From positions 1-22,430 of IMG/VR virus record IMGVR_UViG_3300017760_000120: a DNA stretch of 22,430 nucleotides; one strand, given 5' to 3'. Positions 1 to 7,405 of the stretch are shown here, in pieces (position 1 is the first letter of the stretch; every line of letters starts with the position of its first letter). Made by a program: the position numbers and the translations under genes. The notes below the pieces were generated by a model. It saw only the letters and a program-made list of their open reading frames with translations. It was not told the DNA's origin and did no database searches. Source of the stretch: a virus.

Positions 1-16
1 CTGGACAATTAGGTTT

Positions 17-607
17 ATGATACCAAAAATGCCTAGATGGCAATCATACGTTGCCCAAACAACACAACCTATTTTTACACCTGAACAATGCAAAATGATT
101 ATTGATGCAGGTCATCAATGTGCGCCTGAAGAGGCAAAAGTTGGTGGAGGACCTACAGGTAAGCATGATACTAAAAAAAGAGTTACAACAATATCTTGGA
201 TACCTTTTTCTAAATTACCTGAGATGTACAAAGTTATTGAGAATCAATTATCTATTGTAAACTTAAATCATTTTTATTTTGATGGTGTAAGACTTACAGA
301 ACCCGCACAGTTTACAGTGTATCCTAAAGGTGGTTTTTATGATTGGCATATGGACTTAAATGCATTTGGTCAGGATGGTCAAAACCCAATTAGAAAAATA
401 TCTATGACTTGTTTATTATCAGATCCATCAGAGTTTACAGGTGGAGATCTTTTGTTTTCAGATGCTGGTGGAGAACAAACACCATTAAAATTAAAACAGG
501 GACAGGCTATATTTTTTGCATCATTTTTAAGACACAAAGTAGCCCCGGTTAAGAAGGGGGTTAGAAAGTCATTAGTAATGTGGTTTGGAGGACCGCCTTT
601 TAAATGA
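17..607 (+). CDS. 2OG-Fe(II) oxygenase (prolyl-hydroxylase-like, PKHD type)
   Basis: This 196-residue protein has the double-stranded beta-helix signature of non-heme iron, 2-oxoglutarate-dependent dioxygenases. The iron ligands are visible as H111-x-D113 (in YDWHMDLNAFG) and H173 (FLRHKVAPV). R183, ten residues after the distal His, is placed to bind the 2-oxoglutarate carboxylate. The strand FTGGDLLF (140-147) and the turn GQAIFF before H173 are typical of PKHD/PiuC-like members. Enzymes of this family hydroxylate C-H bonds, using O2 and releasing CO2 and succinate; the substrate here is unknown. The gene is the first of three oxygenase-fold genes and its TGA overlaps the next ATG (ATGA, 604-607), so translation is probably coupled. 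The ATG at 17 is close to the window edge, and no clear Shine-Dalgarno is visible. Family assignment is firm, substrate is not. Confidence 0.88.
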   Translation: MIPKMPRWQSYVAQTTQPIFTPEQCKMIIDAGHQCAPEEAKVGGGPTGKHDTKKRVTTISWIPFSKLPEMYKVIENQLSIVNLNHFYFDGVRLTEPAQFTVYPKGGFYDWHMDLNAFGQDGQNPIRKISMTCLLSDPSEFTGGDLLFSDAGGEQTPLKLKQGQAIFFASFLRHKVAPVKKGVRKSLVMWFGGPPFK

Positions 608-1212
608 GTCAACTACAAAGAAAAATACTATTTCCAACTGCTGTTTATTTTAAAGATTTACCTAACTCTAAAGAACTTAATAAATATTTATTCAAGGAAA
701 TAAAAAAGTGGCGTAAAGCAGATCCTAAAGGAGAAGCAAAAACTAATTCTGGTTTTGGTTGGCACAGTAAAACAGATATGGATAAGCGAAAAGAATACCA
801 ACCCCTTATCGATGAATTATTTAAAATGGCTATGGAGTGTAATCAAGATTTTGGTGTTGAAGGTAAATTAGGACTAGGTAATATGTGGGCTAACGTTAAT
901 CCTACATACAGTTATAATAAAACTCATACACACCCAAACTCATTGTGGTCAGGTGTGTATTATATTAAAGTGCCGAAGAACTCAGGCAAGTTATTTTTAG
1001 AAGACCCTAGACCAGGACCTAATACACATATGCCTAGAAGACTAGATAATCTACCCGAACAATTATGGAGAGTATGTGCTTATGAACCTGTAGAGGGACG
1101 TATGATCTTTTTTCCATCTTGGCTTCCACACGGTGTTGATATAAATTTAAATACAGACAAAGGTGAAAAGAACTGGAGAATATCTGTGTCTTATAATTTT
1201 ATACAAATATGA
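604..1212 (+). CDS. Putative 2OG-Fe(II) oxygenase (2OG-FeII_Oxy_5 / TIGR02466-like)
   Basis: This 202-residue protein resembles the 2OG-FeII_Oxy_5 family, which is common in marine phages. The N-terminus (LFPTAVYF) and the segment H108-x-H110 followed by SLWSGVYYI match the family pattern, in which the first ligand motif is HxH rather than HxD. H176 in FFPSWLPHGV is the distal His and R192 in WRISVSYNF is the likely co-substrate arginine. It differs from the upstream oxygenase in motif and spacing, so the two are not simple duplicates. It starts inside the stop codon of the preceding gene and ends in an ATGA overlap with the following one. No activity has been assigned to phage members that I can name with confidence. 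Host-protein, virion-protein and nucleic-acid hydroxylation all remain possible. Confidence 0.85.
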   Translation: MSQLQRKILFPTAVYFKDLPNSKELNKYLFKEIKKWRKADPKGEAKTNSGFGWHSKTDMDKRKEYQPLIDELFKMAMECNQDFGVEGKLGLGNMWANVNPTYSYNKTHTHPNSLWSGVYYIKVPKNSGKLFLEDPRPGPNTHMPRRLDNLPEQLWRVCAYEPVEGRMIFFPSWLPHGVDINLNTDKGEKNWRISVSYNFIQI

Positions 1213-1853
1213 GTTTTAATAAAAATAAATATCAAGTTATACGTGGTGCTATATCTAAAGAGATAGCAGATATAGCTTATAGGTATTTACAAATATCAGC
1301 TGAAGCAGATCGCTGGATGTTACAGAATGGTGTAACACATCCTGGCAATAAACTTATTGGTAATTTTAATGATGCACAGGTTCCAAACTCTTACGCTAAA
1401 TATGGTGATAGACTTATGGAAACACTGCTAGTTAAAACTATAGCTGTAATGCAAAAGAAAACAGGTCTTAAATTAGTGCCTACGTATTCTTATACAAGGC
1501 TATATAGAAACGGTAATATTCTTAAAAGACACAAAGACAGACCAAGTTGTGAAATATCTACCACTCTTAATCTAGGTGGAGATCAATGGCCTATATTTAT
1601 CGATCCTACAGGGTCTGACAACGTCATAGACGAGTATAAAGGCATACATAAGCCTGGAGCACCCAAAGGTATAAAAGTGGATCTAAAACCAGGAGATATG
1701 CTTATTTACTCTGGTTGTGAGTTAGAGCATTGGAGAGAGCCTTTTGAGGGTAAATTATGTGGTCAAGTATTTCTACATTATAATCATGCAGATGGACAGT
1801 TTGCAAAGTCTAATTTATATGATAAAAGACCTATGCTAGGAATAGTCAAATAA
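1209..1853 (+). CDS. 2OG-Fe(II) oxygenase-like protein, third of the cluster
   Basis: This 214-residue protein has a third version of the oxygenase fold. H108-K-D110 lies in LKRHKDRPSCEISTTLNL, a context typical of prolyl-hydroxylase-like proteins. The distal region reads PGDMLIYSGCELEHWREPFEG with H174, followed by QVFLHYN. The position where many relatives carry Arg or Lys for 2-oxoglutarate is not obviously basic: Q186 is 12 residues after H174, and R176 is only two after it. Either another residue binds the co-substrate or the enzyme differs in chemistry. The ATG overlaps the preceding stop (1209-1212). After its TAA at 1851-1853 a 39-base gap with a short inverted repeat separates it from the tail gene, so the three oxygenases form their own translational unit. 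Confidence 0.8.
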   Translation: MSFNKNKYQVIRGAISKEIADIAYRYLQISAEADRWMLQNGVTHPGNKLIGNFNDAQVPNSYAKYGDRLMETLLVKTIAVMQKKTGLKLVPTYSYTRLYRNGNILKRHKDRPSCEISTTLNLGGDQWPIFIDPTGSDNVIDEYKGIHKPGAPKGIKVDLKPGDMLIYSGCELEHWREPFEGKLCGQVFLHYNHADGQFAKSNLYDKRPMLGIVK

Positions 1854-1868
1854 CGTTGAACATCAACG
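1854..1868. repeat. Short inverted repeat between oxygenase and tail genes
   Basis: CGTTGA (1854-1859) and TCAACG (1863-1868) form a perfect 6-bp stem with a 3-base loop immediately after the stop codon of the third oxygenase gene. No run of T follows, so it is not a standard intrinsic terminator. It might protect an mRNA 3' end or mark a processing site, or be chance. Just downstream, GGAG at 1885-1888 is a good Shine-Dalgarno for the ATG at 1893. Confidence 0.35.
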
Positions 1869-1892
1869 CAATCTAATATAATCTGGAGATCT

Positions 1893-4064
1893 ATGTTACA
1901 GAAGATAGGGTTTGCACCTGGAATCAATAAACAAATCACTGCTACGGCTGCTGAAGGCCAGTGGATTGATTGTGATAATGTAAGGTTTAGGTATTCTACA
2001 CCTGAAAAAATAGGGGGTTGGACACAGCTAGGCGCCGATAATATGACAGGCGCAGCGAGAGCTCTACATCAATTTACTAATAGTTTAAGTAGAAAGTATT
2101 CTATCATAGGAACAAACAGAATTTTATATGCTTACTCGGGTGGTGTATTTTATGACATACACCCTATCAAATCTACAAACACATTATCAAATGCATTTAG
2201 TACAACTAACGGATCAGCAACAGTTACTATAAACTTTTCTGGTGATCATGGTATACAAGCTGGAGACATTGTTTTATTAGACAATTTTTCATCTATTACT
2301 AATTCTAATTTTGGTGCATCTGATTTTGATGACATAAGATTTATGGCTACAACAGTGCCATCATCAAGCACCATTACGATAACAATGCCATCAGCAGAAT
2401 CAGGGTCTGGAGCAACACAGTCTGGTGGTATTAGAGTTCAACATTATTATCGCGTTGGACCTGATGTTCAGTCACAAGGTTTTGGTTGGTCACTAGGATC
2501 TTGGGGAGGAGAAGCAGTAGGAGCTTACACAACAGTTTTATCTGCAGACATAAATAGCTCAACAACAAGTATTACTTTAAACGATGCATCACAATTACCA
2601 AGCTCTGGAACAAACTTTATATTAATAGGAACAGAAGAAATATCATACACAGGTATATCCACCAATACTTTAACAGGTGTAACAAGAGGTGTAAGAAATA
2701 CCACAGCAGCATCACACTCTTCAGGAGCCACAGTTACAAATACATCTGAATATGTAGCATGGGGTGAAGCAGCTTCAGGTGACTTAATTGTTGATCCTGG
2801 TATGTGGTCTATTGATAACTTTGGTGACAAAGCTATTTGTTTGATTGTAGATGGTGAAGTATTTGAATGGAACTCTGCAGCAACCGATGCAACTAATTCT
2901 AGAGCAACTATTATTTCAGGTGCACCAACAGCATCAAGACATATGCTCGTATCTACACCGGACAGACACTTAGTATTCTTTGGTACAGAAACTACAATTG
3001 GTACAAAATCTACACAGGACGATATGTTTATTAGATTCTCGGACCAAGAAGATATTAACACGTATACACCTACAGCAACCAATACAGCAGGTACACAAAG
3101 ACTTGCCGACGGATCACGGATCATGGGAGCCATTAGAGGTAGAGATGCGATCTATGTTTACACAGACACAGCTTTGTTTTTACAAAGATTTGTTGGTCAA
3201 CCTTTTACATTTGCTTTTGTTCAAGTTGGAACAAACTGTGGACTAGCTGGAAAGAATGCAGTGGTTGAAGTAGATGGTGCAGCTTACTGGCTATCTGAAA
3301 ATGGTTTCTTTAAATATGCTGGTGCTCTTGAGTCTCTACCATGTTTAGTAGAAGATTTTGTTTATGACGATATTAATTTAGATTCTGGTAATCAGATGAT
3401 TAACGCAGGGCTGAATAACTTGTTTGGTGAGATTATGTGGTTCTATCCAACAGCTAACTCTTCTGTTGTTAATAAAATGGTTTGTTACAATTACCAAGAC
3501 TCTGGACCACAAAGACCTATATGGACAGTAGGTACATTAGCTAGAACAGCTTGGGCAGATTCTGCTGTATTTGGTAATCCTCATGCATTAGAATATGATT
3601 CTGATGGTGTAGAAGGAGCTACTTCATCTACATATGTGCAAGGTAATACAGATGGTATATCAACATACTATCAACACGAAACAGGAACGGATCAGGTTAA
3701 AGGAGGAACTGTAACAGCGATTACAGCAAATATTTTATCAGGAGATTTTGATATAACTCAGCAACAACAAGGTGTAGCTTCACTTCGAGGTGATGGTGAA
3801 TTTTTAATGAAAGTAAGAAGATTTATACCAGACTTTGTGGCTCAAACAGGTAGCACACAAGTTACATTAAATTTAAAAAATTATTCTAATGATACAGCTG
3901 CAAGCTCTGCACTAGGGCCTTTTACAGTAAGTTCATCAACAACTAAAGTTGACACGAGAGCTAGAGCAAGAGCCGTAGCTTTAAAAGTAGAGAATACAAG
4001 CACAGCTCAAGATTGGAAATTAGGAACTTTTAGATTAGATATACAACCAGACGGTAGAAGATAA
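1893..4064 (+). CDS. P22 gp10-like tail hub / packaged-DNA stabilisation protein
   Basis: This 723-residue virion protein resembles the podovirus 'packaged DNA stabilisation' group typified by P22 gp10, which closes the head and joins the tail hub to the needle. Family-like parts are the N-terminus (IGFAPGINKQ, then CDNVRFRYSTPEKIGGW), the middle (GAIRGRDAIYVYTDTALFL at about 412-430; AAYWLSENGFFKYAG at about 463-477) and a C-terminus ending LDIQPDGRR. It is about 250 residues longer than P22 gp10. The extra length is largely two Ser/Thr-rich beta segments near residues 95-185 and 214-285. The second contains ILIGTEEISYTGI and TLTGVTRGV, a pattern I associate with modular phage tail proteins. 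The start has a GGAG ribosome site at 1885-1888. Head-tail or tail location is well supported; the equivalence to gp10 is by pattern recognition only. Confidence 0.72.
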   Translation: MLQKIGFAPGINKQITATAAEGQWIDCDNVRFRYSTPEKIGGWTQLGADNMTGAARALHQFTNSLSRKYSIIGTNRILYAYSGGVFYDIHPIKSTNTLSNAFSTTNGSATVTINFSGDHGIQAGDIVLLDNFSSITNSNFGASDFDDIRFMATTVPSSSTITITMPSAESGSGATQSGGIRVQHYYRVGPDVQSQGFGWSLGSWGGEAVGAYTTVLSADINSSTTSITLNDASQLPSSGTNFILIGTEEISYTGISTNTLTGVTRGVRNTTAASHSSGATVTNTSEYVAWGEAASGDLIVDPGMWSIDNFGDKAICLIVDGEVFEWNSAATDATNSRATIISGAPTASRHMLVSTPDRHLVFFGTETTIGTKSTQDDMFIRFSDQEDINTYTPTATNTAGTQRLADGSRIMGAIRGRDAIYVYTDTALFLQRFVGQPFTFAFVQVGTNCGLAGKNAVVEVDGAAYWLSENGFFKYAGALESLPCLVEDFVYDDINLDSGNQMINAGLNNLFGEIMWFYPTANSSVVNKMVCYNYQDSGPQRPIWTVGTLARTAWADSAVFGNPHALEYDSDGVEGATSSTYVQGNTDGISTYYQHETGTDQVKGGTVTAITANILSGDFDITQQQQGVASLRGDGEFLMKVRRFIPDFVAQTGSTQVTLNLKNYSNDTAASSALGPFTVSSSTTKVDTRARARAVALKVENTSTAQDWKLGTFRLDIQPDGRR

Positions 4065-4228
4065 TGGCAAAGATAGTACAAGTATTAACAAGACCTAGTT
4101 CAGAATATCGACAAGATGTTGCTGATGCACAAGTTAGAGATCTTGATGGTATTATACAAAAATTAAATACAACGTATCAACAAGAATTAAAAGATGAGAT
4201 GGAAGCAGAAAACTTCTTTATAAATTAA
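4064..4228 (+). CDS. 54-residue conserved phage protein in the virion cluster
   Basis: This small gene starts at an ATG sharing its A with the TAA of the tail gene (TAATG) and ends in the same way on the next start (TAATG at 4226-4230), so both ends are fixed by neighbours. The product begins MAKIVQVLTRPSSEYRQD and continues with a charged, probably helical stretch (DAQVRDLDGIIQKL) and an acidic end near EMEAENFF. There is no membrane segment or cysteine. Small proteins of this look occur at this place in related marine phages as far as I recall, but I know of no function. Its position between a tail protein and a structural-type protein suggests a minor virion component or assembly factor. 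Confidence 0.75.
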   Translation: MAKIVQVLTRPSSEYRQDVADAQVRDLDGIIQKLNTTYQQELKDEMEAENFFIN

Positions 4229-4569
4229 TGGCAAATAGTTTTATAAATAAAAAAGTAGATCTTACAACGACAAACCTTACAACACTGTATACGGTGCCGT
4301 CGTTTAAAACATCTGTGATTAAATCGATTTTAGTATCTGAAGATGCAGGATCAGGAGCTAATATAACAGTGACTTTGGTAGACGCGTCATCAAATATATT
4401 TAGCCTGTTTAAAACAAAAGCCATAGCTTCAAATGCTACAACAGAGCTGTTAACACAACCTCTTGTTATGGAGGCTAGTGAGGCTTTGAAAGTACAAGCT
4501 AGCGATGCAAATGAATTGCACGTAATAGCATCAATCCTAGAAATAGAACCAAGAGAGGTAACGACGTAA
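4228..4569 (+). CDS. Putative virion structural protein (beta-rich, 113 aa)
   Basis: The product is a small beta-rich protein. TTNLTTLYTVPSF is followed by a strand rich in V, I and T (SVIKSILVSEDAGSGANITV), then TELLTQPLVMEASEALKVQA and a final strand HVIASILEIE. This alternation is typical of phage proteins that decorate the capsid or tail, and similar sequences follow gp10-like genes in marine podoviruses to my recollection. It is linked to both neighbours by TAATG junctions (4226-4230 and 4567-4571). There is no transmembrane segment and no catalytic motif. A minus-strand reading frame of similar length across the same bases is a shadow. Confidence 0.65.
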   Translation: MANSFINKKVDLTTTNLTTLYTVPSFKTSVIKSILVSEDAGSGANITVTLVDASSNIFSLFKTKAIASNATTELLTQPLVMEASEALKVQASDANELHVIASILEIEPREVTT

Positions 4570-4739
4570 TGCAAACAATAAAGCCAGAAAAGATAATAAC
4601 AACTATATCTAATCTTAAGACAGGTGAGGTATATAAATCAGAGGACGAATGGAAGACAAAAGGCATACCAGAAGCAGAGATTAGAAGAGATGTAAAAGTA
4701 ATTATGCCTTCGCTTGATTTGTTCCCTAAAACCAAGTAG
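4569..4739 (+). CDS. 56-residue conserved phage protein
   Basis: A short gene starts at the ATG that overlaps the previous TAA (4567-4571) and ends at TAG 4737-4739. The product begins MQTIKPEKIITTISNLKTGE and includes VYKSEDEWKTKGIPEAEIRRDV, ending IMPSLDLFPKTK. The composition is charged and soluble, with no signal or membrane segment. The pattern 'N-L-K-T-G-E-V-Y-K-S-E-D-E-W' looks like a compact strand-turn-helix unit. Function is unknown. The junction and the codon use, which matches the adjoining virion genes, are the main reasons to believe it is real; the place in the order suggests a minor structural or assembly protein. Confidence 0.7.
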   Translation: MQTIKPEKIITTISNLKTGEVYKSEDEWKTKGIPEAEIRRDVKVIMPSLDLFPKTK

Positions 4740-4748
4740 TGTGAAAAA

Positions 4749-6467
4749 ATGGCAATAACTAGATCACAAATAGCAAGACAATTATTAGCAGAAGGTGGAG
4801 TATCATTAGATGATGCCAAAATGATGGCACCAGAAGGTGAGTTTCTTGCATACATAAATTCAAAGGAAGCAAAGATGTTAAAACAAGCTGGTGGATCTGG
4901 TATTATGACACCTCTAGGTATTCCTAGTTTTTATGGTTCTGATGCAGGATTTGGTGATGACGATTATAAAGATGAGTCTGCTTCTTTTGATGCTGGTAGT
5001 GGTAGTGGAGATGGAAATGGAGGTGGAGGACCAGGACCAAAAGGACCTCCAGGTGGAGGAAAGGATGATAGATCAACTTATGATGAGTTGGGTTATATTA
5101 CACCAAATCCATATGGCAGACAGGTAACCGATTTTGGAAGAAACGTTGCTAGAGGAACAGCAAGTATTATTGGAGGACCAGTAGCAGGTTTTACGGTAAA
5201 CCAAATGTTATCACGAGAACAAGACAAACAAAAAGAGTTAATGAACGCTATTCAAAGTGGTTCACAATATTTTGGTAAAACACCACAAAGTTTAACAACA
5301 CAATTTAAACAAACAACAGGTATGAAAACTGGACCAAGTGGACCTCCAGGTGGAGGTGGTGGAGATAGTCCAATCATTCCAAGATTACCGCAAGTTGCAT
5401 CATTGCCCACGGACATCGAAACACCAAGAAGTGATTTACAAAAATCATTTGATGTAAGATTCTTTTTAGATCCTAGATTTGCAGCAGCTGAAGGTGGAGA
5501 AGTTTCTGTAGATGATGCAGAGAAGATGGCACCTCCAGGTGAATCATTAGCTTATATTAATAACGATGAAGCAGCATTATTAAAATCATTAGGTGGTGCT
5601 GGAAGACCTGTAAATCCAACAGGCATACCCTCATTTTTTATTAAAAAAGTTTTTAGAGGAGCAAAGAAAGCTGTTAAAGGTATAACAAAAGCTGTTAAAA
5701 AAGTAGCAAAAAGTCCTTTAGGAAAAGCTGCATTAATTTATGGTGCAGGAGCTGGACTTGGAGCTTTTGGTGCCGGAACTGCAAGAGCAGGATCAGGGTT
5801 TGGATTATTTTCACCTGGTAATGTTTTGTCAAATTTACAAACAACAGGTGGAAACATTGCAGGTTTTTTTAGTGGTAGAACAAATTTAAATGATTATAAA
5901 GGTAAAAGAAGTTTATTTGGAAAGGGTTTAGATTATTTAAAAGAAAATCCAGTGACTGCTGGAATAGCAGCGGCCTCAGCTTTACCCTTATTGACAGGTG
6001 CTGGAACAGAGGAAGAAGTTGAAAGCACAGCGCAGAAAATAGCAGATAGAACAGGTATGGATTTACAAGCTATTAGAAAAGAAGTTCAAGATGCTACAGC
6101 ACAAGGTCAAGATGCTTTAGATGCTTTAGCTTCCAAATACCCATTTTTAACAAGAGCTGACTCTGCTTTAAAAGAAGGTGGAAAAGCTAAAAAGAAAACT
6201 TATAAATACAAAGATAAACCTTATGGACCTAAATTCGCTGCAGAAGGTGGTTTAATGAGCCTAGGAGGCATGGAGATGGACCTTAGAGGCGGAGGCTTTG
6301 TTCCTTTAGGAAAAGCTGAAAAAGCAGACGATGTGCCTGCTAGATTATCTAAGAATGAGTTTGTATTCACAGCTGATGCAGTTAGAGCAGCAGGTGGAGG
6401 AAGTGTTGATAAGGGAGCAGATCTAATGTATAAAACAATGAAACAACTAGAGGATAGAGTAGCATAA
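4749..6467 (+). CDS. Virion-associated protein with internal repeats, GPP tracts and cationic helix
   Basis: This 572-residue protein is of a marine-phage type without a settled function. Visible parts are a repeat at residues about 15-60 (MAPEGEFLAYINSKEA, then LGIPSF) recurring at about 248-296 (MAPPGESLAYINNDEA, then TGIPSF), separated by Gly/Pro linkers GPGPKGPPGGG (94-104) and GPSGPPGGGG (195-204). A strongly basic amphipathic stretch at 299-322 (AKKAVKGITKAVKKVAK) runs into a small-residue hydrophobic stretch (ALIYGAGAGLGAFG, 328-341). The C-terminus has DDVPARLSKNEFVFTADAV (527-545), seen in phage tail-related proteins. The basic and hydrophobic pair suggests contact with membrane or DNA during ejection. 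The ATG at 4749 follows the preceding stop by 9 bases, and the end overlaps the next start. A tail or ejection role is inferred from neighbours. Confidence 0.62.
   Translation: MAITRSQIARQLLAEGGVSLDDAKMMAPEGEFLAYINSKEAKMLKQAGGSGIMTPLGIPSFYGSDAGFGDDDYKDESASFDAGSGSGDGNGGGGPGPKGPPGGGKDDRSTYDELGYITPNPYGRQVTDFGRNVARGTASIIGGPVAGFTVNQMLSREQDKQKELMNAIQSGSQYFGKTPQSLTTQFKQTTGMKTGPSGPPGGGGGDSPIIPRLPQVASLPTDIETPRSDLQKSFDVRFFLDPRFAAAEGGEVSVDDAEKMAPPGESLAYINNDEAALLKSLGGAGRPVNPTGIPSFFIKKVFRGAKKAVKGITKAVKKVAKSPLGKAALIYGAGAGLGAFGAGTARAGSGFGLFSPGNVLSNLQTTGGNIAGFFSGRTNLNDYKGKRSLFGKGLDYLKENPVTAGIAAASALPLLTGAGTEEEVESTAQKIADRTGMDLQAIRKEVQDATAQGQDALDALASKYPFLTRADSALKEGGKAKKKTYKYKDKPYGPKFAAEGGLMSLGGMEMDLRGGGFVPLGKAEKADDVPARLSKNEFVFTADAVRAAGGGSVDKGADLMYKTMKQLEDRVA
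4791..5636 (+). repeat. Two protein-level repeats inside the 572-aa virion gene
   Basis: Codons 15-60 (4791-4928) and 248-296 (5490-5636) encode diverged copies of one ~47-residue unit. The shared pattern is EGG, then V-S-(L/V)-D-D-A, M-A-P-(E/P)-G-E, L-A-Y-I-N, E-A, L-K, G-G-(S/A)-G and G-I-P-S-F. The DNA has drifted much more than the protein, pointing to an old duplication kept by selection. Shorter relatives of the EGG element occur at residues 476-478 and 499-501, and as KAEGGRIGYQEGD in the 352-aa protein. Confidence 0.7.
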
Positions 6468-7405
6468 TGGCTGTACAAGAAACGCGAGTATTACCACCAC
6501 AATTTATAGAAGATCTAGCAACAGATTACGGAACGCAGTTAACAGCGTTAACTTCACAAGCTATAGATACATCTAAATTTGCACCTACGGTTGCACAACA
6601 AGATCCTTTACAAGCACAAGCTGCAACACTTGCATCTTCTGGTATTGGATCATTTCAACCTTTTGTTACTGCAGCACAAACACAAGCAGCTGATGCATCA
6701 ACACAATTAGGAACTGCAGCAACAGGTATTGCAGGAGCAGAGTCTTTATTAGGAACTGGCGCTGGAACAGGCACAGGTTCTGTATCTTCTTATATGTCTC
6801 CATATCAAACACAAGTTATTGATGCTACATTACAAGAGTTCGATAGAAACAGAGCAATACAAGAACAAGCAATCAGAGATCAACAAGCACAACTAGGTGT
6901 TCTTGGTGCTGGCAGAGCAGGCGTGCAGCTTGCAGAATATGGTACAGGTCAAGATAGAGAAAGAGCATTACTACAAGCAGGATTATTACAACAAGGTTTC
7001 GGTCAAGCACAATCTGCAAGACAACAAGATTTAAGTAACAGAGCTTCGCTTGCAGGACAAAGAGCAGGATTAGCTGGACAACAATTAGGACAAGCACAAT
7101 TTCAATCAGGATTAGCACAGCTAGTTCCTAGTCTACAAAGAGGCGATATTAGCACGTTAGGATCAGTGGGCGCTATCCAACAAGCACAATCACAAGCGCA
7201 ACTAGATGCAACAAGAGAAGCAAATAGATTACAAGCGTTTGAACCTTACGAAAGACTTGGAACTTTTGGATCTGGTGTTGCACAACTTATAAGTGGATAC
7301 CCAGGACAAAGACAATTTACAACTGTGCCTAACCCAACACCTTTACAAACTTCTCTTGGTATTGGTGCTACATTGGCTGGAATATACGGGAGCTTAAGAA
7401 GATAA
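6467..7405 (+). CDS. Ala/Gln-rich putative internal (DNA ejection) protein
   Basis: The 312-residue product is dominated by Ala, Gln, Gly and Leu and should be largely helical. A central region with MSPYQTQVIDATLQEFDRN (110-128) is followed by RAIQEQAIRDQQAQLG and long Gln-rich heptad-like stretches to about residue 255. The C-terminus (SLGIGATLAGIYGSL, about 296-310) is a short hydrophobic segment with small residues. Small Ala-rich helical proteins encoded between tail genes and a giant internal protein are typical of podovirus ejection sets (T7 gp14, P22 gp7/gp16/gp20), which leave the capsid and span the host envelope. No sequence homology to those can be claimed from reading alone. Start and stop both overlap neighbours by one base (TAATG at 6465-6469 and 7403-7407). 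Confidence 0.6.
   Translation: MAVQETRVLPPQFIEDLATDYGTQLTALTSQAIDTSKFAPTVAQQDPLQAQAATLASSGIGSFQPFVTAAQTQAADASTQLGTAATGIAGAESLLGTGAGTGTGSVSSYMSPYQTQVIDATLQEFDRNRAIQEQAIRDQQAQLGVLGAGRAGVQLAEYGTGQDRERALLQAGLLQQGFGQAQSARQQDLSNRASLAGQRAGLAGQQLGQAQFQSGLAQLVPSLQRGDISTLGSVGAIQQAQSQAQLDATREANRLQAFEPYERLGTFGSGVAQLISGYPGQRQFTTVPNPTPLQTSLGIGATLAGIYGSLRR

Noticed and set aside
1854-1868. Inverted repeat as an intrinsic terminator
   Set aside because: The stem is only 6 bp with a 3-base loop, and no T-run follows.
1856-1882. TTGAAC plus TATAAT (1877-1882) as a promoter for the tail gene
   Set aside because: The -10 match is perfect but the spacing is 15 bases, and transcription would begin near 1889, after the GGAG ribosome site and only a few bases before the ATG. 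The Shine-Dalgarno would not be in the mRNA, so this is probably chance in AT-rich DNA.
2525-3133. 202-residue minus-strand reading frame inside the tail gene
   Set aside because: It is fully antisense to a strong structural gene, has no recognisable domain and no neighbours on that strand; it is a shadow of the low-complexity Ser/Thr coding region.
4218-4574. Minus-strand 118-residue frame across the 113-aa structural gene
   Set aside because: It mirrors the plus-strand gene, whose ends are fixed by TAATG junctions on both sides.
5028-5353. True collagen-like fibre in the 572-aa protein
   Set aside because: There are only two short Gly-Pro-Pro tracts, far below the length needed for a stable triple helix; they are better seen as linkers or possible modification sites.
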